From positions 5,783,501 to 5,847,500 of the forward strand of contig CM040748.1 in the NCBI GenBank assembly GCA_022829145.1: a DNA stretch of 64,000 nucleotides, in the 5' to 3' direction. The stretch is from Albula goreensis (Eukaryota; Chordata; Actinopteri; Albuliformes; Albulidae). The notes beneath the pieces were generated by a model. That model was given only the letters and a program-made list of their open reading frames with translations, was not told the DNA's origin and did no database searches. Each line of letters begins with the position of its first letter. Within the stretch, counting starts at the first letter, position 1. Positions 49,001-54,977 of this stretch are shown piece by piece. Both the position numbers and the translations under genes were made by a program.

Positions 49001-50347
49001 GTACTAAAACACATAATACATAGCGCACACGCACGCACGCACACACATGTGCATGCACGCGCACACACACCCCCCATAAACAGCAAAGAATTTGATAAAA
49101 TTTTCACAATACCGACTGCCTGCATCAATATTTGCTGGGTACATAATGGTTGCCAACATAACAAAACTAACACATAGTTTAAAGCAGTTGGGTTAATGGT
49201 GTGAAAATAACCTCACCTCACATGAATAAGACTACGCTTACTGTAAAAAAGTGACTCAGTCATTAATGAGAGTGCATGCCACTTACCACTCCCTTCACCA
49301 AAGTCTTCAGCTGCTCCTGGGCACAAGCTTCAGCGTTCGAGGGACCAGGTCTTTCGTCATCCACAACCTCATGGATCACAGGATGCACTGCTCTCAAAGG
49401 TCTTTGATCCCCAAACACCACAGCTTCTGCAGGAGGCAGCTGCTGCTGCTGCTGCTGCTCCTGTTGCTGCTCCTGCTCCCGCAGCTGCTCCTGTGGCTGC
49501 TCGGCCTGAGGTTTCTGAGCGGAGGTCGAGGGCTCCTCCACACCACTGTCCCCTTTTTGCTGGCTGCAAGCTACAACATCCTGGCCAACCTCCACAGGAC
49601 CAACCGGTGCTGGCGCCACCGGGACCAAAACCCCTCTGTCCTCGGTAGATCCTTGGCTCGCAGGTCTCGGCAGCGTTTCGGCCGTGGAGGTGGAGGGGGA
49701 CGGTTCCACACTCCGATTCTCTACCGTCACCCTTTTATGTGCCATCTCGGGTGAAGCACTGACTCGCAGCTCTGTGGGGTCCCCGTTCCGCCCCTCCATT
49801 GGGACCTGAGAAAAGGCGCCCCCCCACTGAGCTGCTGGTCTGATAACACTGGGGCGCAGTGGCATTTGGGGCTGAAAGAGAATGACAAAGGAATTGTGGG
49901 TGCCACTGATTTTCCTGTGAGGGCATCTATAACTATGAGCAAATTATCAAATCCGTTACACCTCAGCACTGAGCGAAATTATTCCACAGAACTGATATTC
50001 TGAAGACTGCTTCTGTTATGCTTTACCGCTATGATCACATCCTCGTCATCGTCCTCTTCGATCTCGTCCTCAGGTGCAGACTTCACCTGAACAGAATGAT
50101 TGGGTACGCGTGCGAGCACCTCCTCGTCCGAATCGTCAGATATCGTGATGAAGAGGTCGTTTCTAACTTCTCCGTCTGCCAAAACACATACACACACAAG
50201 TCAAAACGGTTAATGACAGCTCTGGTTCCTCTCAATGGAAAAAAAAAAAAAAAAAAACTACAGCCATCACCGAAACGTACCTTGCCCCCGATGCCGGCGA
50301 AAACTGGCCAAATGAATGACTTCATCATCATTTGCTTCATCAGCCAT
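23654..50347 (-). CDS. rnf216: E3 ubiquitin ligase RNF216 (Triad3), RBR family; 16 coding exons
   Basis: Coding exons in transcript order: 50347-50281, 50175-50027, 49871-49287, 48353-48277, 47176-47068, 46728-46567, 45218-45110, 44773-44634, 44147-44097, 43781-43644, 43321-43173, 42468-42390, 28524-28427, 27254-27032, 24754-24685 and 24005-23654. RNF216 is a RING-IBR-RING ligase that takes ubiquitin as a thioester on a RING2 cysteine. Seen here: an acidic motif [10 protein letters not shown] near residues 32-41 (SUMO-interacting type), a glutamine-rich variable region (about 73-267), a conserved helical region with FIQAADLLM and [22 protein letters not shown]1 ([20 protein letters not shown]), IBR, and RING2 with predicted catalytic Cys near residue 663 (SEGCNRMSC). 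Phases match across every exon join up to the last exon. That exon has a frame break: as read, the coding sum is 2558 nt, and translation stops early at 23862-23860 (783 aa). A 92-nt intron would give 821 aa, a one-base gain 852; human has 866. Confidence 0.93.
24006..24684 (-). other. rnf216: rnf216 intron 16 with GAGT/GA microsatellite
   Basis: A 679-bp GT-AG intron. About a third of it (24442-24666) is a GAGT/GAGA/GTAT microsatellite on the + strand, ending some 18 bases inside the donor. The rest shows no feature. Confidence 0.8.
24442..24666. repeat. (GAGT)n/(GA)n/(GTAT)n compound microsatellite
   Basis: The + strand is almost pure purine plus T: GAGT blocks, GA blocks, GAGT again, then GTAT/GCAT units. 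The open frames crossing it are Ser/Leu/His or Thr repeats and are artefacts. Confidence 0.95.
24685..24754 (-). CDS. rnf216: rnf216 exon 16
   Basis: 70 nt, acceptor CGTGCAG|CAAGAC and donor ACTCAG|GTGAGC. It encodes [23 protein letters not shown], aligned with the DDEKLIEEIQKEAEEE helix that follows RING2 in human RNF216. Phase 0 in, phase 1 out. Confidence 0.93.
24755..27031 (-). other. rnf216: rnf216 intron 15
   Basis: A 2.3-kb GT-AG intron. It holds a CA/hexanucleotide repeat at 26332-26606, described separately. No gene or RNA is recognised in the remainder. Confidence 0.8.
26332..26606. repeat. (CA)n with (CAGGCA)n hexanucleotide tract
   Basis: CA and CTCACA blocks are followed by 12-13 near-perfect ACAGGC hexamers at about 26531-26606. 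The tract lies in rnf216 intron 15. The Val-Pro and Arg-His repeat ORFs over it are artefacts. Confidence 0.95.
27032..27254 (-). CDS. rnf216: rnf216 exon 15: RING2 with catalytic cysteine
   Basis: 223 nt, acceptor TGTCCCAG|CGAGG and donor CCACG|GTGAGT. It encodes [12 protein letters not shown], then RING2: [21 protein letters not shown], followed by [18 protein letters not shown] and a further Cys/His cluster ending SLWSDPT. In RBR ligases the cysteine in the GC position before N/M-x-C receives ubiquitin; here that is the Cys of SEGC near residue 663. All zinc-binding positions look intact, so the ligase should be active. Confidence 0.95.
27255..28426 (-). other. rnf216: rnf216 intron 14
   Basis: A 1.2-kb GT-AG intron with a short (AAT)n tract at about 28061-28084 followed by an A-run. 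No other feature is recognised. Confidence 0.75.
28427..28524 (-). CDS. rnf216: rnf216 exon 14: IBR segment
   Basis: 98 nt, acceptor CCCATAG|GAGACA and donor GCCTT|GTAAGT. It encodes [32 protein letters not shown], aligned with the ETCRKCQGLWKEH segment of human RNF216. Phase 0 in and phase 2 out, joining exon 15 through a Phe codon. Confidence 0.93.
31264..31610. repeat. Degenerate (GT)n/(GA) microsatellite, 350 bp
   Basis: The + strand is a long run of GTGTGT with GAGT, TTTGTG and GCATGAGC interruptions. A local unit of about 65-70 bases (GTGCATGAGCATGTGTGTTTGGGTGAG and what follows) is repeated around 31430-31550. The open frames across it are His/Thr or Val/Cys repeats. Confidence 0.95.
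32970..33022. repeat. Homopyrimidine TCC/CT tract
   Basis: About 50 bases of almost uninterrupted pyrimidines with a CTCTC/CTTTC mirror character in rnf216 intron 13. Confidence 0.8.
34230..34345. repeat. (CT)n-rich pyrimidine tracts
   Basis: Two runs of CTCTCT/CCCT type separated by about 35 ordinary bases, in rnf216 intron 13. The 270-codon ORF that spans them (34103-34915) shows no conserved motif and is not supported as a gene. Confidence 0.85.
35550..35750. repeat. Old interspersed repeat of the CATTTAGCAGAC type
   Basis: The start (GGCATTCAGCAGACACTCTT followed by AACCAGTGTGACTTACAG) closely matches the opening of a repeat common in teleost genomes. The later phrases AAGTGCCTTGCTTTAGGGTACA, a CTAAGTTACAGG and a CTAACCATTAAACTATGCTGCCACC end fit the same element. 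It is diverged, hence old. Class (SINE or MITE) is not settled from sequence alone. Confidence 0.65.
36318..36355. repeat. Perfect 16-bp inverted repeat with 6-base loop
   Basis: The left arm 36318-36333 (ATGAATCACAGCTTCA) is the exact reverse complement of 36340-36355; the loop is GAAAGG. It lies in rnf216 intron 13, next to an AT-rich block. The stem is too short for a typical pre-miRNA and no flanking arms extend it. Confidence 0.9.
37084..37240 (+). mobile_element. tRNA-derived SINE
   Basis: An A-box-like segment (GTGTGGTAAATTGG) is followed about 35 bases later by a near-consensus B box (GGTTTGAATCC). Then comes a body with TTATCATTGGCCCC and ACCTCAGCTGCTGCAGC. This is the order of a Pol III tRNA-derived SINE. 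The same body phrase recurs in the copy near 52290. Confidence 0.6.
38480..38775. other. Candidate conserved non-coding element
   Basis: AT-rich, repeat-free sequence dense in homeodomain-type TAATTA/CAATTA and TTTGCAT-like words, with phrases such as CCTTAATTTGCAAG and TTGCATGCAAAAG. This composition is typical of vertebrate developmental enhancers inside long introns. Conservation cannot be shown from one sequence. Confidence 0.35.
40568..40912 (-). mobile_element. LINE 3' fragment (I/Nimb-like retrotransposon C-terminus)
   Basis: The - strand frame contains [18 protein letters not shown] and then [10 protein letters not shown]. The pattern C-x2-PLT-x2-H-x4-CP-x5-R marks the C-terminal end of reverse-transcriptase proteins in I/Nimb-type LINEs of fish. 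The fragment is 5'-truncated, as is usual for LINE insertions, and has the same orientation as rnf216. The clade is a judgement from the motif. Confidence 0.6.
41274..41297. repeat. (AAAT)n microsatellite
   Basis: Five to six AAAT units in rnf216 intron 13. Confidence 0.9.
42390..42468 (-). CDS. rnf216: rnf216 exon 13: IBR segment
   Basis: 79 nt, acceptor GTCTTGCAG|GTGTCC and donor AGAAAG|GTCAGC. It encodes [19 protein letters not shown] then PNPRCRK, aligned with [26 protein letters not shown] of human RNF216. Too short to stand out as an ORF; found from splice sites and homology. Phase fits both neighbours. Confidence 0.92.
42469..43172 (-). other. rnf216: rnf216 intron 12
   Basis: A 704-bp GT-AG intron with an A22-type run near 42716-42737. 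No other feature. Confidence 0.8.
43173..43321 (-). CDS. rnf216: rnf216 exon 12: between RING1 and IBR
   Basis: 149 nt, acceptor CTGGCAG|TCGGAG and donor GTCAG|GTCGGC. It encodes [49 protein letters not shown], colinear with human. The cysteines of SELSC and GNCTC are conserved. Phase 0 in, phase 2 out. Confidence 0.94.
43442..43473 (+). repeat. G-rich run (G4-capable) in rnf216 intron 11
   Basis: GGGGTGGGGTGGGGTGGGG followed by a run of nine to ten G on the + strand, that is C-rich in the transcript. Four or more G-runs with one-base spacers fit a quadruplex motif. Confidence 0.8.
43644..43781 (-). CDS. rnf216: rnf216 exon 11: RING1
   Basis: 138 nt (46 codons), acceptor ATTCACAG|GACGG and donor GCAGG|GTAAGC. 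It encodes [18 protein letters not shown], then [20 protein letters not shown] and EAVFGAGR. This is the RING1 of the RBR module, which recruits the E2 enzyme, with its C-x2-C...C-x-H-x2-C-x2-C pattern present. Phase 0 on both sides. Confidence 0.95.
43817..43851 (-). repeat. G-rich run in rnf216 intron 10, just before RING1 exon
   Basis: The + strand shows C14-15 followed by ACCACCCCACCACCACCAC, so the transcript strand is G-rich. It lies 36-70 bases upstream of the exon 11 acceptor, where a pyrimidine tract would be usual. Confidence 0.8.
44097..44147 (-). CDS. rnf216: rnf216 exon 10 (17 codons)
   Basis: 51 nt, acceptor CTCCTCAG|CATGAAG and donor CAAAAG|GTATTG. It encodes [17 protein letters not shown], identical in pattern to the human segment before RING1. 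It is a micro-sized exon recognised by homology and splice sites. Confidence 0.93.
44634..44773 (-). CDS. rnf216: rnf216 exon 9
   Basis: 140 nt, acceptor CTCTTCAG|GGTCAA and donor ACTGAG|GTAAGA. It encodes [19 protein letters not shown], then a helix ending [11 protein letters not shown]. The [11 protein letters not shown] motif is strongly conserved in RNF216. Confidence 0.93.
45110..45218 (-). CDS. rnf216: rnf216 exon 8
   Basis: 109 nt, acceptor TTTAATAG|GCCTTA and donor GAGCAAG|GTGACC. It encodes [16 protein letters not shown], a basic stretch [10 protein letters not shown], and [10 protein letters not shown], aligned with ALSDAIKKW and YIDFKFEQG of human. The basic stretch could serve as a nuclear localisation signal (inference). 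Confidence 0.92.
45219..46566 (-). other. rnf216: rnf216 intron 7
   Basis: A 1.35-kb GT-AG intron. It contains an A15/T13 junction at 45356-45383 and a possible old interspersed repeat at 46321-46475 (opening TTTAGCTGATAGCTTCATCCC, similar to the fish TTTAGCTGATGC... repeat start). Nothing else is recognised. Confidence 0.65.
46321..46475. repeat. Possible diverged interspersed repeat
   Basis: The opening TTATTTAGCTGATAGCTTCA resembles the 5' end of the teleost repeat also seen at 35550. The GC-rich interior (GGGTCGAGGGCCCTGG) is not clearly the same element. Low confidence. Confidence 0.3.
46567..46728 (-). CDS. rnf216: rnf216 exon 7
   Basis: 162 nt (54 codons), acceptor CTTTTAG|GAAAAG and donor CGCAAG|GTACCT. 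It encodes [15 protein letters not shown], then [19 protein letters not shown] and [18 protein letters not shown]. This is the most conserved block N-terminal to the RBR, nearly the same as in human. Confidence 0.95.
46729..47067 (-). other. rnf216: rnf216 intron 6, GC-AG type
   Basis: A 339-bp intron whose donor reads CAG|GCAAGT rather than GT; the acceptor is TTTTAG|GA. The GC donor is otherwise a perfect match to the consensus, as is usual for functional GC-AG introns. Confidence 0.85.
47068..47176 (-). CDS. rnf216: rnf216 exon 6
   Basis: 109 nt, acceptor CCTCACAG|AATTTG and donor GTACAG|GCAAGT (GC type). It encodes [20 protein letters not shown] and a less conserved [15 protein letters not shown]. 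It aligns with the [16 protein letters not shown] motif of human RNF216. Confidence 0.92.
47177..48276 (-). other. rnf216: rnf216 intron 5
   Basis: A 1.1-kb AT-rich GT-AG intron with a T22-type run near 47391-47413 and an A12 run near 47478-47489. No other feature is seen. Confidence 0.8.
48277..48353 (-). CDS. rnf216: rnf216 exon 5
   Basis: 77 nt, acceptor TTGTGCAG|ATGGAC and donor AATTT|GTAAGT. It encodes [25 protein letters not shown], aligned with the RFPDV...DLN segment of human. Phase 0 in, phase 2 out. Confidence 0.9.
48354..49286 (-). other. rnf216: rnf216 intron 4
   Basis: A 933-bp GT-AG intron with a short CA/CGCA microsatellite at about 49025-49072. Nothing else is recognised. 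Confidence 0.8.
49287..49871 (-). CDS. rnf216: rnf216 exon 4: variable, glutamine-rich region
   Basis: 585 nt (195 codons), acceptor CTCTTTCAG|CCCCAA and donor GGAGTG|GTAAGT. It opens with [16 protein letters not shown], like the RPNLIKPAAQW motif of human RNF216, and ends LKTLVKGV. Between them the sequence is low in similarity, Pro/Ser/Glu/Gln-rich, with a Q-tract ([11 protein letters not shown]) coded mostly by CAG. The region is about a third shorter than in mammals and probably disordered. Phase 0 on both sides. Confidence 0.9.
49437..49460 (-). repeat. rnf216: (CAG)n trinucleotide tract in rnf216 exon 4
   Basis: Six to seven consecutive CAG codons, with further CAG/GAG codons upstream, give the glutamine run. 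It is in frame and so can vary in length without breaking the gene. Confidence 0.85.
50027..50175 (-). CDS. rnf216: rnf216 exon 3: acidic SUMO-interacting-type motif
   Basis: 149 nt, acceptor TTTGGCAG|ACGGAG and donor ATAGCG|GTAAAG. It encodes [15 protein letters not shown] and an acidic stretch [15 protein letters not shown]. The hydrophobic ITIS core next to DDSDEE aligns with ITISDSSDEE of human and fits a SUMO-interacting motif. Confidence 0.93.
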
Positions 50348-50410
50348 CGTCAGTACCACGGCCTCTCCAGTCGTCACTCTAACACTCACATAGACCAAGA
50401 ATGCATACTC
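50281..50410 (-). CDS. rnf216: rnf216 exon 2: start codon exon (CDS 50347-50281)
   Basis: The non-coding part is 50410-50348 (acceptor ATCACAG|GAG); the coding part is 67 nt from ATG at 50347-50345. It encodes [16 protein letters not shown] then RRHRGQ, aligned with human [22 protein letters not shown], which fixes the start. The ATG context (ACGATGG) is favourable. The donor is CAAG|GTACGT. A seven-codon upstream ORF lies in the leader part. Confidence 0.92.
50386..50406 (-). other. uORF in rnf216 5' leader
   Basis: ATG at 50406-50404 followed by five codons (the last a second ATG) and TGA at 50388-50386, ending 38 bases before the main start. Context GAGTATGC is moderate. It would be in the mature leader if exon 2 begins at 50410. 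Confidence 0.6.
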
Positions 50411-51413
50411 CTGTGATAGAAATATTTAAGAGATACTTTCATTCTCGTGTCTCGAGGGCCATCACAATTTAATTTGGTTTGAACACAGAGAGGTGTTAAG
50501 TGTTTACTTCGCACTTGTGTCTTGCCATTAATTTTGTTTAAATTTAGATACAGACTTAACATAGGTTATAAACAAACCGTCTTGAAATTAGTCACGTTGT
50601 TTCGTCACTTCTACACAACAATCACTCTGTTCCATTTCCTTTACAGCCAACAGAGGTTCCATTTTTAACACTAATTCAGTTACATGAAATGTGCTTGGTA
50701 GAGATATTTTAAGAGTCCTAACGCCAATGGCTTTAGCGCGCGTTTGACACATTGGATAACAGTTCGCAATGGGTACAATACGTACTGAGAGACCATTACT
50801 TTACAGAATAGTTTTCCAGTCATACCTGTTACCTTTCAGATCATAATTTTATACTGTAACCTGACAACCGCTGTGAACACAGATTTAGAGATTTGCAGAC
50901 CTTTACAACAGACGCTAGGGATATGGTCGTAAGTCCTTAGTGGATGTCTCCACTTTACTCCCTCACGTTTACATGTTTGTCAGCCCAAAGTCGAATTGAT
51001 CGTTTTTACATCTCCGTCTGTTTAACTTTAAGTCCATATGGACAGCTACCTAACGTTAGCCCCGATCAGATTTACACTAGCTAGCTAGGTGTAAAGTGTT
51101 TTTCTTAAGAAAGTGAAACTTGGCAGGGGTATGTATTTCCCCGAATACAGTTTGCCGCTGACTGTTCTCCAGCTATGTGGATGTGAAAGGTTGCCAGAAA
51201 TGTAGCAAGCGAACACTAGTCGTTAAAGCTTCTGTTTTGCTTGCTAGCTAGCCAAAAGGACAAAAAATAAACAATGTTCACGTCACGTGAAGAAATTAAG
51301 AACTGTCCCTTCGTTCGAGTTATTATAGCTCCCTAGATACAGATGAACTACTTAATGTCTGGCAAACCTTTTATCGGATGACATACTTCAATCCACATCT
51401 AACATAAACTTAC
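50411..51413 (-). other. rnf216: rnf216 intron 1
   Basis: A 1.0-kb GT-AG intron in the 5' UTR, inferred from a strong donor (GGCAG|GTAAGT at 51413) and acceptor (ATCACAG at 50411). No repeat or gene is seen. Confidence 0.65.
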
Positions 51414-51500
51414 CTGCCACAGAAGACAGTTCCAAAATAACACGAACACAACAGACAAGCTAGCGCGTTGCTTCTTGCTTCTTCTACTTTCTAGCCGGAA
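51414..51500 (-). other. rnf216: Probable rnf216 non-coding exon 1
   Basis: It ends at donor GTGGCAG|GTAAGT. The sequence contains pyrimidine-rich AAGAAG-type words after the ETS-like site. The 5' limit is a guess from promoter motifs; no transcript evidence is available. Confidence 0.5.
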
Positions 51501-51502
51501 GC
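51495..51502 (-). promoter_or_regulatory. ETS-type site (GCTTCCGG) at rnf216 promoter
   Basis: The transcript strand reads GCTTCCGG, the core of ETS/GABP sites that often lie at the start of TATA-less housekeeping genes. It is about 85 bases before the exon 1 donor. Confidence 0.55.
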
Positions 51503-51536
51503 GTAATGAAACGGCACGCACTACGCACCACCGAGC

Positions 51537-51555
51537 AGAATTATGGGAGATGTGG
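51537..51555 (-). promoter_or_regulatory. ZNF143 (SBS-type) site upstream of rnf216
   Basis: The - strand reads ACCACATCTCCCATAATTC, close to the ACTACATTTCCCAGAATGC consensus bound by ZNF143/STAF (about 14 of 19 positions). It sits some 40 bases upstream of the ETS-type site. Binding is inferred from the match. Confidence 0.45.
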
Positions 51556-51559
51556 TTTT

Positions 51560-54500
51560 GTATGATTACTTTGGGGCCTACAAGATGCTTGAGTAGTGCG
51601 CATTACAATTTCCGAGGCTTTGTTCAGGGCAGAGTAGCATTTTCGACTTAGTGACATCCCATATCCTCTGATACTATGGAAAATCTATATATATTTTGGG
51701 ATTTTTTTGGCACAACAGTGTCAAATTCTGTACATACCCCTGATGCTTAATGTACACTTGACCTTAAGGGAAATTATTTGAAAATCAGATTGTTGTCTTC
51801 CTGTATCATTATGCTTAATGTTCAGGCAAACATCTATGTTTCATTCCTTACATTCTTTATGTTTTTAGATTGTTTTTTAGATCTGTGATGATAAACAGTT
51901 ATTGTGTCTTCACATTTTGGTGGGTAATGACACAGTTCACAAAACATACAATTAAAACTGACAGATGGGTTTCTGAGGTGTTTTGATGCACAAAGTTCCT
52001 CCCACACAATGACCGCATTGTCAAATTTTAACTAGTCATTTTGGCTCAAACATAGTGATGAAGTGTTTTTCTGCTGTACATGAAACTGCAGATTTTCAAA
52101 AATGCTGAAAACTGGACTCGGTGGTTAACTGAAAATTATTTGATATCTCCTCTCAGCCTTGGGTTAATACTGAAAGGAAAATAACCCAAATTGCATCATT
52201 TACAGTTTGAAAATGGTGGGAAATAACACAATAAAGTATTGAATTCAGTGCCTTTTGGTGGTGAATGAACTGAAAGTACATGCTTGTGGTGTAGCTGGTC
52301 TGGAGTCTGAGTCCCGGTCATGTTACCATTGGCTCTAGCTGGGTGGTTGGCAAGGCAACAAGTGACTCAGCCTCAGGAAAAAATAGTGGATAAACTGGTT
52401 AAAATCAGTCTCATAATTGGTCTTGCTCTGTAGCAGCCCTGCCCCTGGCCAGGTGCCTGAAAGCTTGTGAACTCTACCTATGCTGACTCCTAATCCCTCC
52501 AGGAATTGTCAATATGTGAAAAATAGTTAAGGCTAATCATCGTGTCAACTGGAGTAGATACAGGTACAGCCTGGTCCTCTTGAAACTGTAAGGGAGTTCA
52601 ATAGCATAGTTATCAGTTGTCACATAAAACATGTAAATTTCAGATGTATTTATTTTGGGGGAAGTATATCTTACTTCTTAAATATGTTATTTCTTTCATA
52701 CCTACATGCAGATTTTCTATTGGTTGTTTTTCCAAGACAGAGATAGGAGATAAGGACGACTTCCATGACACTCCTAAAGAAGTATAGGAAAAAGTCTTTA
52801 ATTACAAAATGCAAGTCTTTTAGCATGTTACTAATTGGATATAGGCAACTCTGAGTTCAAGGAGGTGGCTTGGTGTTACATAAAATACCCTCTGGTGATT
52901 CTGCATATGAGAGACATGGATAGTTAAAACATCCAAAGAAATGTTTGCTTGCATGTACTTTGCTGATATCCATCTTGTGTTATAGATCCATATCTAGTCT
53001 TAGTATATGGACTTATCCAAACATATTTTTGCGGGGATGTGTTTAAACTACGAAAACACAACTGAAGCAGAAAAACCAAGAAGCACAAGGGTATAGCATC
53101 AAGGACCTAGTTTCCATGGTGATGGAGCATCATTCGGAAAACAAATTAACATTTGCCATTATATCACAAGTGTCCCTGGGTGGAGTTTTGTTCAAATTCA
53201 CTTCTTCTCTGTAAAGGACATATGCTATCAATAAAACAAGACTTAAGTTAAATCTGGATTCAGTAAACAAAATCATGCTCTGATACAGATCCACCATATG
53301 CTCAGTATAACTGAAAATCCAACAAATGGTGTTGTTTAAATCATGCAAATATCATGACAAGGACAAAAGATTCAGAAAAACCACATTATTCAGGCAAATA
53401 TACAGCTTTGCAAAACATTTATTTAATTATTTAATATTACTGTATGTGTGTATATAAATATCGGCATCTTTCTCTGCTTGCTTCCTATAAATTACTCAAA
53501 GTAACTTGCAATGTAAAGATAGTTTTGATTGAATTGAGCATTTAAGAGACTAAATTCATTTGACTGGGTTGCCCCCTTTGTGTGTTTCATTGTATTTTCA
53601 CATGTTCAGACGAAAATGAATAAGACATGCCAATTATGTAATAGCAATTTACTTTACTTTTTAAGTTGTTCATTGGTGAAGTTGATTTTCTTTTTGATAT
53701 ACCATTTGAGGGCATTAGTGCATTTTCCAAGAGATAAAACTGACAAGAAAGCCGTTATTCCTTCCCCCAGCAGATGGCGGTATAGAAACGTTTACCGTGC
53801 ACATCTTTAGGACTGCAAAAAGCATACAGCCACCAGCATTTACAAATGAATCTCAAAACAAACCTTCACAGCTCCATCATTAGATCCTTAATTATCTGCA
53901 GTTCAAAGCTATTCTGACAATATGCAGAGCAGTGTTACAGTTTCAATTACAATAAAATGCTAAATGTACAGATAAGTATAACATTTCAAATGGTTTTATT
54001 GTTTTTGGCATGAAGGATATTCAGAGATTCCTCAACCTTTCAGCAAGCAAATTGTGATAATTCACAAACAACTGCATGCTGGGTTATTACTTGCAAATGC
54101 TTAACTAGATCAGTATAAAAGAACAGAGATACCTGTTCCACTGCTTTGTGTTGGTAAGCAAGTAAGGGACTTTTCATTGAATTATTGGTACATATTACAT
54201 CCAGGTGAAAAATGTACTAATCATTCAACTATACATTGTATGCATTTACAATAAATTTGTGTTACAAAAAACATTTTGTAAACCATTTAAAATCTCTTAA
54301 TAATTTTACTGTTATTACAGTTCATCTGTCATTTGCAGGTGGAATCGAAGGCAGTCTTATTAATATTTTATAAGCCAGATTACTTTTCTTATCACCTCTT
54401 TTGCACACCCAGAACATTTCTTTCTTTGACGATATGGGAAAAAGTGCATGATGGGAAGTGGAATATAATAGACTGCAGCACTCTATGTAACATCATTGAT

Positions 54501-54807
54501 TAATTCTGGACTGAGAATAGAATATCTCTTGTGAGGGGAAACCTGTAATATCAGTTCAAAATAAAATAGTTGGTCTTATAATATGACAGACATCACTGCC
54601 AACTGCCAAGCATTGTTACGTGGTCAATAAATGTTGAATGACTGAGTTATTCAAAAGTAACTATTTTAAAGGATGTATCATAGGAGACAATATTGGTTGA
54701 CGTAATCATCAATGCAGTATGTGGATATACATTCTCTGTGCCATATTCTCATGGCAAGTGGTAACTTTCTTCAAATACTTGAAAAATTAAGTCTGAAAGT
54801 TTATACC
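51560..54807. other. Upstream of rnf216: no gene recognised
   Basis: AT-rich, without any protein frame of known type. It holds one SINE copy (52270-52480). The opposite strand next to the rnf216 promoter shows no obvious divergent first exon. Frames at 53130-53348 and 53580-53810 have no recognisable motifs. Confidence 0.65.
52270..52480 (+). mobile_element. tRNA-derived SINE-like element
   Basis: An A-box-like GGTGTAGCTGG is followed by a weak B box (GTCTGAGTCCCGG). The body has GTTACCATTGGCTC and CTCAGCCTCAGGAAAAAA, then a second half ending near CCCTGGCCAGGTGCCTG. The TTACCATTGGC phrase after the B box parallels the copy at 37084, suggesting one family. Confidence 0.5.
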
Positions 54808-54977
54808 CAGAGGCAAATTTCATACACAGGCAAAGTAGTCAACTGCATAGGGCCCTGAGAATGATGGGGTCCCAAAGGGCTGACTTACTTCAGTAACACA
54901 GTGCTGATGAATGTCAGTCAGAGGGGGCCCCGTGGCATATCTGCCTAGGGCCCCAACACTCTCCAGAATCACCTCTG
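54808..54977. mobile_element. Short hAT-like MITE, 170 bp
   Basis: The left end CAGAGGCAAATTTCATACACAGGCAAAGTAG (only the first 13 bases are terminal repeat) faces the right end AATCACCTCTG, an inverted CAGAGGTGATT. GCATAGGGCCC and GCCTAGGGCCCC form an inner inverted pair. The flanks are TTTATACC and ATTATAAC, an imperfect 8-bp target duplication (6 of 8), as expected for hAT insertion. It has no coding capacity. Confidence 0.65.
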
